From Sorangium cellulosum (GTDB taxonomy: Bacteria > Myxococcota_A > Polyangia > Polyangiales > Polyangiaceae), in the NCBI GenBank assembly GCA_020720045.1, contig DYPH01000024.1:1752-53925 (forward strand): 52,174 bases of DNA, written 5' to 3'. The notes under the pieces are model-generated. The model did no database searches and had not been told where the DNA came from. It was given only the letters and a program-made list of their open reading frames with translations. The translations under genes and the position numbers were made by a program. This document shows, piece after piece, positions 7,378 to 14,854 of this stretch (positions within the stretch are counted from its first letter, which is position 1; every line of letters starts with the position of its first letter).

Positions 7378-7397
7378 AGCACACTTACGCGTGTGCT
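7378..7397. promoter_or_regulatory. Operator-like inverted repeat upstream of fadI
   Basis: Perfect 7-bp arms AGCACAC and GTGTGCT separated by TTACGC. Size and symmetry suit a TetR- or GntR-type repressor site controlling fatty-acid degradation genes, but no regulator gene is adjacent, so the assignment is inferential. Confidence 0.4.
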
Positions 7398-7463
7398 CGC
7401 CGTTTCCTCACCGCCTTCGGCGGTTCCGGATCCGATGCGCCAGCCGCCGGAACTGACCCCGAT

Positions 7464-7491
7464 TTGACGAGCTGCGTTAGCGTGTTAGAGC
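7464..7491 (+). promoter_or_regulatory. Possible fadI promoter
   Basis: TTGACG (7464-7469), 16-bp spacer, TAGAGC (7486-7491). The -35 is good and the -10 is poor. It would give a leader of about 58 nt before the fadI ATG. Confidence 0.3.
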
Positions 7492-7555
7492 CGCCCCCTG
7501 AATAGTCATTCAGTGTCCACCCCCGTGGACGGAGCAGCGACCTCAGGAGAGAGCC

Positions 7556-9007
7556 ATGGCGAAGAAGAGCAAGACGAAGCCCGCCCCCCGAACGGCCCCG
7601 AAGGCGGCGATCGCGCCCGCCGTCGCCGCTTCGCCGACTCTTCCGGAAGTGCCTGCTTCTCCAAGCGTCCGCGTGGCGCGCGAACGGACGGGCGCGCGTA
7701 TCGCCATCGTTGCCGGTCTCCGCACCCCCTTCGCCAAACAGAGCACCGCCTACGCCGAGTTTTCCGCCCAGGACCTCGCCCGTACCGTCGTTTGCGAGCT
7801 CCTGGCGCGCACCTCCATCGACCCGAAAGAGATCGGCTTGTGCGTCTACGGGCAGGTCATTCCGAGCGTGCATGCTCCGAATATTGCGCGTGAAATCGTC
7901 CTCGGGACCGGCATGGCCCCCTCCACCGACGCCTACTCGGTGAGCCGCGCCTGCGCGACGAGCTTCCAGGCCCTCTCCTCGGCCGCCGAAGCGATCGCCT
8001 CCGGCCAGCACACGATCGCCGTCGTTGGTGGCGCCGACAGCGCGAGCGACGTCCCGATCACCGCCAGCCGCCCCCTCGCCCGCGCCCTCGTCGAGCTCAC
8101 CAAAGCCCGCAGCCTCGCCGATCGCTGGCGCATCCTTTCGCGCCTCTCGCCGCGCGATCTCGTTCCGGTCCCGCCGGCCATCAAGGAGCCGACGACCGGC
8201 CTCACGATGGGAGCGAGCGCTGAAATCATGGCGAAAGAGGCCGGAATCTCGCGGGCCGCCCAAGACGCCTTCGCCCACCGGAGCCACCTCCGCGCCGCTG
8301 CCGCCTGGGAGGAAGGGCTCCTCCGGGACGAAGTCATGCACGTCCCCTACGGGCGCGATTTCGCCAAAACGATCGCCCGCGACAACACGGTCCGCGAGCG
8401 CTCCGACCTCGCCAGCTACGCAAAGCTCAAACCGGCCTTCGATCGCGAGTACGGAAGCGTAACTGCGGGAAATTCCTCCCCCTTGACCGACGGCGCCAGC
8501 GCGCTCCTCCTGATGCGCGAAGACGTCGCGAAGGCGCTCGGCTACACGCCCCTCGGTTACCTCCGCAGCTACGCCTACGCCGCCATCGACCCGCGCGGCG
8601 TCGCCCCGACCCCCGGCACCGAGACCCCAGGCAGCTGGATGCTGATGGGGCCGACCCACGCGACGCCGCTCGCCCTCGATCGCGCCGGCCTCACCCTCAA
8701 AGACCTCTCGCTGATCGACATGCACGAGGCCTTCGCCGCGCAGGTCCTCTGCAATGTGCAGATGTTTTCTTCCAAGCTTTACGCCGAGCGTTACCTCGGC
8801 CGCAGCGAAGCGATCGGCGACATCGACGACGCCCGCTTCAACATCCACGGCGGCAGCCTCGCCCTCGGCCACCCCTTCGCCGCAACCGGCGCCCGCATGG
8901 TGACCGGCCTCCTCCGCGCCCTCAAGCGCCAAGGGGGCGGTCTCGGTCTCGCCACCGCCTGCGCCGCCGGTGGCCTCGGAGCCGCTTTCGTCCTGGAGAC
9001 CGAGTGA
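7556..9007 (+). CDS. fadI: Acetyl-CoA acyltransferase (3-ketoacyl-CoA thiolase)
   Basis: A 483-aa thiolase carrying out the last step of fatty-acid beta-oxidation, cleaving 3-ketoacyl-CoA with CoA to acetyl-CoA and a shortened acyl-CoA. The acyl-accepting Cys133 lies in SRACATSFQ. The His motif is [16 protein letters not shown], and the second catalytic Cys is in [12 protein letters not shown] near the C-terminus. The first 45 residues are a Lys/Ala/Pro-rich extension not found in typical thiolases of about 430 aa; the recognisable fold starts at [17 protein letters not shown] 7556 is preceded by AGGAGAGAGCC. The stop overlaps the fadJ start (TGATG), so the two subunits are translationally coupled, as in anaerobic-type FadIJ complexes. 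Confidence 0.93.
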   Translation: MAKKSKTKPAPRTAPKAAIAPAVAASPTLPEVPASPSVRVARERTGARIAIVAGLRTPFAKQSTAYAEFSAQDLARTVVCELLARTSIDPKEIGLCVYGQVIPSVHAPNIAREIVLGTGMAPSTDAYSVSRACATSFQALSSAAEAIASGQHTIAVVGGADSASDVPITASRPLARALVELTKARSLADRWRILSRLSPRDLVPVPPAIKEPTTGLTMGASAEIMAKEAGISRAAQDAFAHRSHLRAAAAWEEGLLRDEVMHVPYGRDFAKTIARDNTVRERSDLASYAKLKPAFDREYGSVTAGNSSPLTDGASALLLMREDVAKALGYTPLGYLRSYAYAAIDPRGVAPTPGTETPGSWMLMGPTHATPLALDRAGLTLKDLSLIDMHEAFAAQVLCNVQMFSSKLYAERYLGRSEAIGDIDDARFNIHGGSLALGHPFAATGARMVTGLLRALKRQGGGLGLATACAAGGLGAAFVLETE

Positions 9008-11265
9008 TGTTGGAAAAACAGCCGGTTACGACGACGATCCGCGAAGACGGCGTCGCCGTACTGACCTTCGACGCCGCCGGATCGGTCAACATCATCAATC
9101 CGGCCTTCTCGGAGGCCTTTCAAAGGGAGTTCTCAAACGCCCTTTCCGACGCCAACGTCCACGCGATCGTCTTCGCGAGCGCCAAGAAGGATTTCATCGT
9201 CGGCGCCGACGTCGCCTTCCTCGACGCCCTCGTGTTTGCCGACGACGCCGCGCGCCTTGCAAAAGAGCTGGCGACGGGCCTTCTTGCCGTGGCGGGTTCC
9301 TCGAAGCCGGTCGTCGCCGCCGTGAACGGGCAGGCGCTCGGCGGCGGGTTTGAACTGGCGCTGGCCGCCCACGCGATCGTCCTCAGTGACACCGGGAGCG
9401 TCGGCCTGCCCGAGGTGAAACTCGGATTGTTGCCCGGCGCAAATGGGCTCCTTCGCGTCGCGGAACGGGCCGGGCTCGCAGCCGCCCTCGACCTCGGCCT
9501 CAGCGGGCGTACGGTCGGCGCGAAGGCGGCCAAAGCGCTCGGCCTCGTCGCCGCCCTCGCCCCCGCTTCCGTGCTGGTCGACGCCGCCGCCACGTACGCC
9601 CTCGGGCTCGTTGCGAAAAAAGTGGAATCTTCTCATGAGTTTGGCCGAGACATCGTCCGCTTCGCCACCGAGAAGACCGCGCTCGGCCGCGCCCTCGTCT
9701 TCGACAAAGCGCGCAAGGCGACCGCCGCAAAGACGGGGGGCCACTACCCGGCGACGACCCGCATCCTCGACCTCCTCGCGCGCTGGAGCCGCGACGGCTT
9801 TGAAGCGGCCGCCGCCGTTGAGCCGGCCTACTTCGGCGAGCTCGTCGTCTCGGACGCCTCAAAGGCGCTTCGTAGCCTCTTCTTTGCGACGACGGCGCTC
9901 AAGAAAGATCCCGGAATCGCTGCAGACAGTTCTGCAAGGGCAAGACCGATCTCAGGGGTCTGTGTCGTCGGTGCCGGGCTGATGGGCGCCGGAATTGCAG
10001 CAGTTTCCCTCGATGCCGGGCTCGCCGTTCGCCTCGTCGATCGCGACGATGCCGGCATTGGACGCGGCCTCGCTGCGATCAAAAAGCACGTCGATCAGCG
10101 TGTGAAGCGCAAACGAATCTCCCAGGAAGAACGGGCCGCCACGCTCGCGAAGCTCTCCTACGGCGAGGCGCTCCCGCGGACGGCGACCCTCGTGCTTGAG
10201 GCGGTCTACGAAGACCTCCCCCTCAAGCAGGAAGTCCTCCGGCGCGTCGAGCGGGAGCTCCCGAACGCCATCTTCGCGACGAACACCTCGGCGATCCCCA
10301 TCGACGCCATCGCCGACGGTGCATTGCATCCCGAAAATGTCGTCGGGATGCACTACTTTAGCCCGGTCCCGAAGATGCCGCTCCTGGAGGTCGTCCGCGG
10401 GGCGCGCACCTCCGACGAGGCGGTCGCCACCGCGGTTTCCCTTGGAAAAAAGCAGGGGAAGACGGTGATCGTCGTCGGGCGTCCGTCGACGCCGGAGACG
10501 GGGCCCGTCCGTTCGCGACCGCCAGCGAATTTGCTGGCAGCGGCGTCGCGAGAGACGGCGGGCCCACTTCCACGGGGGCCCGGTAGAAGCGAGGCTTTGG
10601 GGGCGAGCTGCTACACGACGCGTGTCCTCGGCGCCTACCTCAACGAAGCGGCGTGGCTCCTCGCCGGCGACGCCACCAGCGCCCCCGTTGCCATCGACGC
10701 CATCGATCGCGCCCTCGTTCAATGGGGCTTTCCCGTCGGCCCCTTCCAGCTCCTCGACGAGGTCGGCATCGACGTCGCCGCGAACGTCGGTGAGGTCCTC
10801 CGCCACGGAAACGCGCCGCGCTTCCAGCCGCCGCCCCCCCTCGCGCGCCTCCTCGCCGATGGCCGGAAGGGGCGCAAGAACGGCCGCGGCTTCTACGACT
10901 ATTCCGAGAAAAAATCGCTCTTTGGCGATCGTTCCTCCCGGCAGAAGCTCGTCGATCCCTCCGTCTACGAGCTGCTCGGGATCGCCACTTTCGATACGCG
11001 GATTCCTCGCGAGGAGCTCCAGATGCGCTGCGCGCTCGCCTTCGTCAACGAGGCGGTCGCCTGCCTCGACGAAGGGATCCTCCACGCGGAGCGCGACGGC
11101 GACATCGGCGCGATTTTTGGACTCGGCTTCCCTGCGTTTCGCGGTGGCCCCTTCCACTACGTCCGGTTCCTCGGAGCCGCCGAGATCGTCGCCCGGCTCC
11201 GCGGTTTTGAGCAGCGTTTCGGCCCGCGTTTCGCTCCGTCGGCGGGCCTGTTGGCCGGCTGTTGA
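9007..11265 (+). CDS. fadJ: Fatty-acid oxidation multifunctional enzyme (enoyl-CoA hydratase / 3-hydroxyacyl-CoA dehydrogenase)
   Basis: A 752-aa FadJ/FadB alpha subunit. The N-terminal crotonase domain (about 1-190) keeps both catalytic glutamates, in GGGFELALAAH and LPEVKLGLLPG. The NAD-binding domain begins at GVCVVGAGLMGAG near residue 319, and the hydroxyacyl-CoA dehydrogenase motif HYFSPVPKMPLLEVV follows. At residues 491-535 (10477-10611) the normal short segment xDGPGF before YTTRVLGAYLNEA is replaced by about 45 Arg/Pro/Ala-rich residues encoded by a palindromic DNA insertion; the frame is preserved. The C-terminal domain ends normally with GLGFPAFRGGPFHY. ATG 9007 overlaps the fadI stop. 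Family is certain; activity of the dehydrogenase half with this insertion is uncertain. Confidence 0.92.
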   Translation: MLEKQPVTTTIREDGVAVLTFDAAGSVNIINPAFSEAFQREFSNALSDANVHAIVFASAKKDFIVGADVAFLDALVFADDAARLAKELATGLLAVAGSSKPVVAAVNGQALGGGFELALAAHAIVLSDTGSVGLPEVKLGLLPGANGLLRVAERAGLAAALDLGLSGRTVGAKAAKALGLVAALAPASVLVDAAATYALGLVAKKVESSHEFGRDIVRFATEKTALGRALVFDKARKATAAKTGGHYPATTRILDLLARWSRDGFEAAAAVEPAYFGELVVSDASKALRSLFFATTALKKDPGIAADSSARARPISGVCVVGAGLMGAGIAAVSLDAGLAVRLVDRDDAGIGRGLAAIKKHVDQRVKRKRISQEERAATLAKLSYGEALPRTATLVLEAVYEDLPLKQEVLRRVERELPNAIFATNTSAIPIDAIADGALHPENVVGMHYFSPVPKMPLLEVVRGARTSDEAVATAVSLGKKQGKTVIVVGRPSTPETGPVRSRPPANLLAAASRETAGPLPRGPGRSEALGASCYTTRVLGAYLNEAAWLLAGDATSAPVAIDAIDRALVQWGFPVGPFQLLDEVGIDVAANVGEVLRHGNAPRFQPPPPLARLLADGRKGRKNGRGFYDYSEKKSLFGDRSSRQKLVDPSVYELLGIATFDTRIPREELQMRCALAFVNEAVACLDEGILHAERDGDIGAIFGLGFPAFRGGPFHYVRFLGAAEIVARLRGFEQRFGPRFAPSAGLLAGC
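10501..10565. repeat. Imperfect palindrome inserted in the fadJ coding sequence
   Basis: Three perfect 6-bp blocks nest around a GAATTT loop: GGGCCC (10501-10506 / 10560-10565), CGCGAC/GTCGCG (10514-10519 / 10545-10550) and GCCAGC/GCTGGC (10521-10526 / 10533-10538). The palindrome is the core of a segment of about 135 bp (10477-10611) that interrupts the protein family alignment in frame. Confidence 0.8.
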
Positions 11266-11275
11266 CTCAGCCGGC
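11254..11275. other. Hairpin spanning the stop codons of two convergent genes
   Basis: GCCGGCTG (11254-11261) and CAGCCGGC (11268-11275) form a perfect 8-bp stem with loop TTGACT. The fadJ TGA lies in the loop, and the stop of the RRM gene lies across the loop edge. The hairpin is symmetric and could serve both transcripts as a bidirectional RNA end or stabiliser. There is no T-tract. Confidence 0.6.
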
Positions 11276-11563
11276 GTGCCGCTTTGCGGGCCGGAAGGGG
11301 GCCTGGACGCCGTCCTTCGCCTTCGCTTCGTTCACCGTAAGCGTCCGACCCCCGTACTGGGTGCCGTGGAGCGCCTGGGCGGCCGCCGCGGCATCGGCGG
11401 CGGTCCGCATGTTCACGAAGGCGAAACCGCGCGGCTTCCCGGTGAGGCGATCGAGAATGATCACCACGTCGTCGACCTTCCGCCCCTCTTCCTCGAAGAG
11501 GGCACGGAGATCGTTTTCATCCGTCGTGAACGGGAGATTTCCCACGTAGAGCTTCGTAGACAT
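11267..11563 (-). CDS. Small RRM-type RNA-binding protein
   Basis: A 98-aa protein consisting of a single RNA-recognition motif. RNP2 reads KLYVGNLPF at the N-terminus and RNP1 reads KPRGFAFVNM near residue 50; a short basic tail follows. Such proteins occur in cyanobacteria and in delta- and gammaproteobacteria, are often cold-induced, and act on RNA in the cytoplasm; the specific targets here are unknown. ATG at 11561-11563 is chosen because AAGGGG lies a few bases upstream and because it places the RRM at the N-terminus. A leader of about 150 bp (11564-11717) separates it from the next minus-strand gene, which might carry post-transcriptional control, though no motif was recognised. It converges with fadJ, with one base between the stops. 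Confidence 0.9.
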   Translation of the reverse strand: MSTKLYVGNLPFTTDENDLRALFEEEGRKVDDVVIILDRLTGKPRGFAFVNMRTAADAAAAAQALHGTQYGGRTLTVNEAKAKDGVQAPFRPAKRHAG

Positions 11564-11717
11564 CGAGAACCCCTTGCGCTGTCGCCGAAAAGAGAGGCGA
11601 TTGAGCGCTGCCAAAAAAGGCATTGATGGGGGCAACGTTACGGGACTCGAGTCGGAAGTTGAGTTAAGACTTGGTCAGAGATTTTCCAACGTTTTTGCAA
11701 TTTTCGGAACGTGTCGG

Positions 11718-12473
11718 TTACGTTTTTTTAATCCTATTTCCCCGCCGGGCGGCCCTGGCGCGAGCGTCAAAAACGAGGCGGAAAATGGTCGGCAGATGGC
11801 GGAGGCGCAGCTTGCTCCGCTCGTCTCCGTAGATCGCACGGACCGGCACCTCACGGACGCGCGCGCCACACACGGCGAGGTGCCCGAGGAGGTCGTTCGG
11901 GTAGCCGAAGCCGGTCCACACCTCGCCCCAGGGCACGCGCGCAGCCATCCGCCGCGACACGGCGGTAAACCCGCACTGGCTGTCCGAAATCGGCGCTCCG
12001 ACCGCCCAGCCGGTGAGGGCAGAAAAGACGCGCCCGCCGAGGTACCGCCCGCGCGGCATCTCTCGGCGGCTCCCATGGCGGAAGCGGTCCCCCTTCACGT
12101 AGTCGGCCTCGTCCCGGAGCACCGGCGTGGCGACGGCGGCGAGATCCTCCGGTGCCATTTGGCCATCGCCGGCCATGACGACGAAGGCATCCGTCTCGGC
12201 ACCGTCGCGTGCAAGTGCCTGAAGATACCCATGAATAATGGCTGCCCCTACGCCACAGTTGCTGGGATGCACGAACACCGAAATACGTGGATCCTGCACC
12301 GAGGCGGCGCGGGCGACCTCGGCGGTCCCGTCGGTGCTCCCATCGTCGACGACGAGAATTTCATCAACAAACGCCGGCATCGTCGCGAGCACAGCTCCAA
12401 GAAAGCGTGCCTCCTCAAAGCAGGGGACGATGACGATGACGCGGGGGCCGGCCCGTTCTCGGTCCTGAACCAT
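11718..12473 (-). CDS. Family 2 glycosyltransferase (dolichol-phosphate mannosyltransferase-like)
   Basis: A 251-aa GT-A fold glycosyltransferase. The nucleotide-sugar binding motif is VVDDGSTDGT, the DxD-like metal region is MAGDGQM, and SDSQCGFTAVSRR resembles the acceptor-binding segment of DPM1/polyprenyl-phosphate glycosyltransferases. No transmembrane helices follow the catalytic domain, so it is the short soluble type that acts at the membrane's cytoplasmic face. It is transcribed away from phoB; the shared upstream region (12474-12638) contains a Pho-box-like half site and a 51-bp repeat. The acceptor is unknown, since no sugar-synthesis genes are near. Confidence 0.85.
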   Translation of the reverse strand: MVQDRERAGPRVIVIVPCFEEARFLGAVLATMPAFVDEILVVDDGSTDGTAEVARAASVQDPRISVFVHPSNCGVGAAIIHGYLQALARDGAETDAFVVMAGDGQMAPEDLAAVATPVLRDEADYVKGDRFRHGSRREMPRGRYLGGRVFSALTGWAVGAPISDSQCGFTAVSRRMAARVPWGEVWTGFGYPNDLLGHLAVCGARVREVPVRAIYGDERSKLRLRHLPTIFRLVFDARARAARRGNRIKKT

Positions 12474-12531
12474 GCGACGCGTCTAGTCGTCTGCGCGCCG
12501 ACGAGGCGCTTTTTCCGCGCCCGCCACCGGC

Positions 12532-12550
12532 CTGTCACAATTCCGCGCTA
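12532..12550 (+). promoter_or_regulatory. Pho-box-like half site upstream of phoB
   Basis: CTGTCACAATT begins at 12532; a Pho box is normally two CTGTCAT-type direct repeats 11 bp apart. The first repeat is good, the second (starting at about 12543) is poor. The position about 105 bp before phoB suits autoregulation. Weak evidence. Confidence 0.3.
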
Positions 12551-12575
12551 GTCGCGCCGCCGTCCGGTTACCTAA

Positions 12576-12626
12576 ACGCGTCCGTCCGCGAAGCGGGAGA
12601 CGGCGCGGAGTTCTCCACAAACGCGT
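12576..12626 (+). repeat. 51-bp palindromic repeat, copy A (phoB leader)
   Basis: The element begins and ends with the self-complementary hexamer ACGCGT. Inside, CCGTC pairs with GACGG and CGC-GAA-GCG forms a small hairpin. It has 45/51 identity with copy B (33885-33935, minus) and 46/51 with copy C (45545-45595). It lies immediately before the phoB ribosome site GGAGGAA (12629-12635), so it is part of the phoB leader in the same orientation. Confidence 0.85.
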
Positions 12627-12638
12627 TCGGAGGAAGTC

Positions 12639-13358
12639 ATGGCAAAGATCGTGGTCATCGAAGATGAAGCCGATATCCGCGCGGTCCTTGAGTTCAACCT
12701 GGCCGACAAGGGGCACAAGGTTGCCGTTGCGGGGACGATCGCCGAAGGCATGCGGCTCGTTGAGCGCCAGAAACCGGACCTCCTCATTCTCGATTTGATG
12801 CTCCCCGACGGCTCCGGTTTGGACCTTTGTCGCACGATCAAGCAGGACGCCGCCCTCCGCACCACGGCCGTCATGATGCTTACCGCAAAAGGCGAAGAGA
12901 TCGACCGGGTTGTCGGCTTTGAACTCGGCGCCGACGACTACGTCGTTAAGCCCTTTAGCGTCCGCGAACTGCTCCTCCGCGTCCAGGCGATCTTGCGCCG
13001 CGGGCAGCCTTCCGAGCCAGAAGCGCGCACGATTCAGTTCGGTGTATTGCGCATCGATCGCGAGGCGCACCGCGTGTGGGCCGCCGAAGAACCGGTCGAA
13101 CTCACCGCCCTTGAATTCAAGCTCCTCGTGACGCTCCACGACCGAAAGAACCGCGTTCAAACGCGAAATGCTCTCCTTTCTGACGTGTGGGGTATCGATG
13201 CCGACATCACGACCCGCACCGTCGACACCCACGTAAAGCGGCTCCGCGAGAAGCTCGGCCCCGCCGGTGACTACGTCGAGACGGTCCGCGGCGTCGGTTA
13301 CCGGTTTGCCCCTTCCCCCGAAGAGGCCGATCCGCGCCGCCGCGGCGACGACGAATGA
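12639..13358 (+). CDS. phoB: Phosphate regulon response regulator
   Basis: A 239-aa OmpR/PhoB-type response regulator. The receiver domain (1-120) has the acidic pair ED at residues 8-9, the phosphoacceptor Asp52 in LILDLMLPDGSG, and a conserved Lys in DYVVKPFS. The C-terminal winged-helix DNA-binding domain (about 135-228) ends with TVDTHVKRLREKLG and ETVRGVGYRF. It is the first gene of a run with phoR, pstC, pstA, pstB and phoU, each overlapping or closely spaced, which strongly supports the PhoB assignment over other OmpR paralogues. ATG 12639 is preceded by GGAGGAAGTC. The leader carries a 51-bp palindromic repeat and a possible Pho half site. Confidence 0.93.
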   Translation: MAKIVVIEDEADIRAVLEFNLADKGHKVAVAGTIAEGMRLVERQKPDLLILDLMLPDGSGLDLCRTIKQDAALRTTAVMMLTAKGEEIDRVVGFELGADDYVVKPFSVRELLLRVQAILRRGQPSEPEARTIQFGVLRIDREAHRVWAAEEPVELTALEFKLLVTLHDRKNRVQTRNALLSDVWGIDADITTRTVDTHVKRLREKLGPAGDYVETVRGVGYRFAPSPEEADPRRRGDDE

Positions 13359-14791
13359 CCGAGCGCGCGTCCAAGAACGCAAATAATAGCAAAATTAGCG
13401 GATTGCGAAGCCCTAGCGACGACACGACCCCCTTCGTCGCCACGCTGATCTCCCTCGCCGCCGGCGCTGCCGTTGGGCTTGTCGCACCCGAACTGCCGGT
13501 CGCCTTTCGTGCCCTCGTCGGCGCCCTCGCCGTTGCCGGGCCGGTCGGCCTCTTCGCCTACCGAAAATCCCGCGCGCGCGCCCTCCACGGCGCGACGATC
13601 GCCCGGGTGCTCGACGACCTCGGCACCCCGAAACGCGGCGGCACCCAAGAGCGCACCACCAGCTTTTTGCCTCGCGGCGGCGAGTGGGGCCCCATCGAAC
13701 GGGTCGTTCAGGAGCTCGCGGGCGATCTCGCGGCGCGCGGCGGCGCGGCACGAAGGGAGCGCCATCTGCTCCGCCGCATGCTCGCCGGCATGCGGGAAGG
13801 GGTGCTTCTCCTCGGCGAGGACCGTCGCGTCGACCGCATGAACGCGGCTTTTCGCGAAATGTTCTATCTCTCTACCGGGGACCCTCAGGGGAAGAGCCTC
13901 CTCGAGCTCATTCGTCATTCTGAGCTAAAAACCCTCGTCGACGATGCCTTCGATGCGCGGGGCGGCGCCGAAGGGGAGATCGACATCGGCGGCCTCTCGC
14001 CGCGCCGCCTTCTCGTCCGAGCGACGTTCATTGAAGGGGTCGGTGTCCTCGCGGTCTTCTTTGATGTCACTGAAATTCGTGCCCTCGAAGCGCTGCGTCG
14101 CGAGTTCGTCGCCAACGTCTCCCACGAACTCCGCACGCCTGTCACCGCCGTCCTTTCGGCGGCAGAGACGGCGCGAATGATCGCCGCCCGGGACCCGGCA
14201 AAGGCGGAGCCTTTCCTGGAAATTATCGAGCGAAATGCGGAGCGCCTTCGGCGATTGATCGAAGATCTCCTCGATTTGTCACGGATCGAATCCAACAAAT
14301 TGAAACTGGTTCCCGAAACCGTGGAACTCTCCTCTTTCTTGCCCATGACGACAGCCCTCTTCAAGGAGCGGGCGACGGCGCGGCGAATCACGCTCACGGT
14401 CACGGTCGGTGCCGGTGTTCGCGTGCGTGCCGATCGACGGGCCCTCGAGCAGGTCGTCACGAACCTCGTCGACAACGCCATCAAGTACGTCCGTGACGGC
14501 GATGAAGTTCGCGTTCTTTCAGAAAAAATAGATGACGACGTGCGCGTTGTCGTCGCCGACAGCGGCGAAGGCATTGCCGCCGAGCACCTGCCCCGCCTCT
14601 TCGAGCGCTTCTATCGCGTCGACGCTGGCCGCTCCCGCGACAAAGGGGGGACCGGCCTTGGGCTCGCCATCGTGAAGCACCTCGCCGAGTCGATGGGGGG
14701 CGCGATTGCGGTGGAGAGCTCCCGCGCCGGGGCGACCGTGCTCGATTTTCCGTCGGGCACCGCCTTCATCGTCACGCTTCCGGCCGGCTAA
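13355..14791 (+). CDS. phoR: Phosphate regulon sensor histidine kinase
   Basis: A 478-aa membrane sensor kinase overlapping phoB by ATGA. Two closely spaced hydrophobic helices lie at about 26-44 and 48-68 with almost no periplasmic loop, as in PhoR. A PAS-like segment follows (about 140-245, EGVLLLGEDRRVDRMNAAF). The H-box FVANVSHELRTP contains His257. The ATPase domain has N-box NLVDNAIKY, G1 DSGEGI, F-box LFERFYRV and G2 GTGLGLAIV. Lack of a periplasmic sensor domain agrees with the model in which phosphate status is passed from the PstCAB complex via PhoU, both encoded just downstream. Confidence 0.92.
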   Translation: MTERASKNANNSKISGLRSPSDDTTPFVATLISLAAGAAVGLVAPELPVAFRALVGALAVAGPVGLFAYRKSRARALHGATIARVLDDLGTPKRGGTQERTTSFLPRGGEWGPIERVVQELAGDLAARGGAARRERHLLRRMLAGMREGVLLLGEDRRVDRMNAAFREMFYLSTGDPQGKSLLELIRHSELKTLVDDAFDARGGAEGEIDIGGLSPRRLLVRATFIEGVGVLAVFFDVTEIRALEALRREFVANVSHELRTPVTAVLSAAETARMIAARDPAKAEPFLEIIERNAERLRRLIEDLLDLSRIESNKLKLVPETVELSSFLPMTTALFKERATARRITLTVTVGAGVRVRADRRALEQVVTNLVDNAIKYVRDGDEVRVLSEKIDDDVRVVVADSGEGIAAEHLPRLFERFYRVDAGRSRDKGGTGLGLAIVKHLAESMGGAIAVESSRAGATVLDFPSGTAFIVTLPAG

Positions 14792-14854
14792 ACGGCAAAT
14801 TTTTCCAAAACGTCACACGCGCCCCTTCGGGAACCTCTTCTCTACCGCACTCCC

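Larger units (their letters stand above)
7254..7555. other. Divergent promoter region between the DUF6918-like gene and fadI
   Basis: No gene is visible. It holds two inverted repeats, AGCACAC-TTACGC-GTGTGCT (7378-7397) and ACCGCC-TTC-GGCGGT (7410-7424), and a weak + strand promoter at 7464-7491. The first palindrome is shaped like a dimeric-repressor operator. Confidence 0.5.

Noticed and set aside
6326-7379. Long open frames across 6326-7379
   Set aside because: Arg/Pro/Ser-rich translations without family patterns; part overlaps the DUF6918-like gene on the other strand. They are typical chance frames in GC-rich DNA.
7385-8932. 515-codon minus-strand open frame opposite fadI
   Set aside because: Mirror frame of the thiolase gene; the translation is Gly/Glu/Val-rich and shows no domain.
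9952-11157. 401-codon minus-strand open frame opposite fadJ
   Set aside because: Shadow of the fadJ reading frame caused by high GC at third positions.
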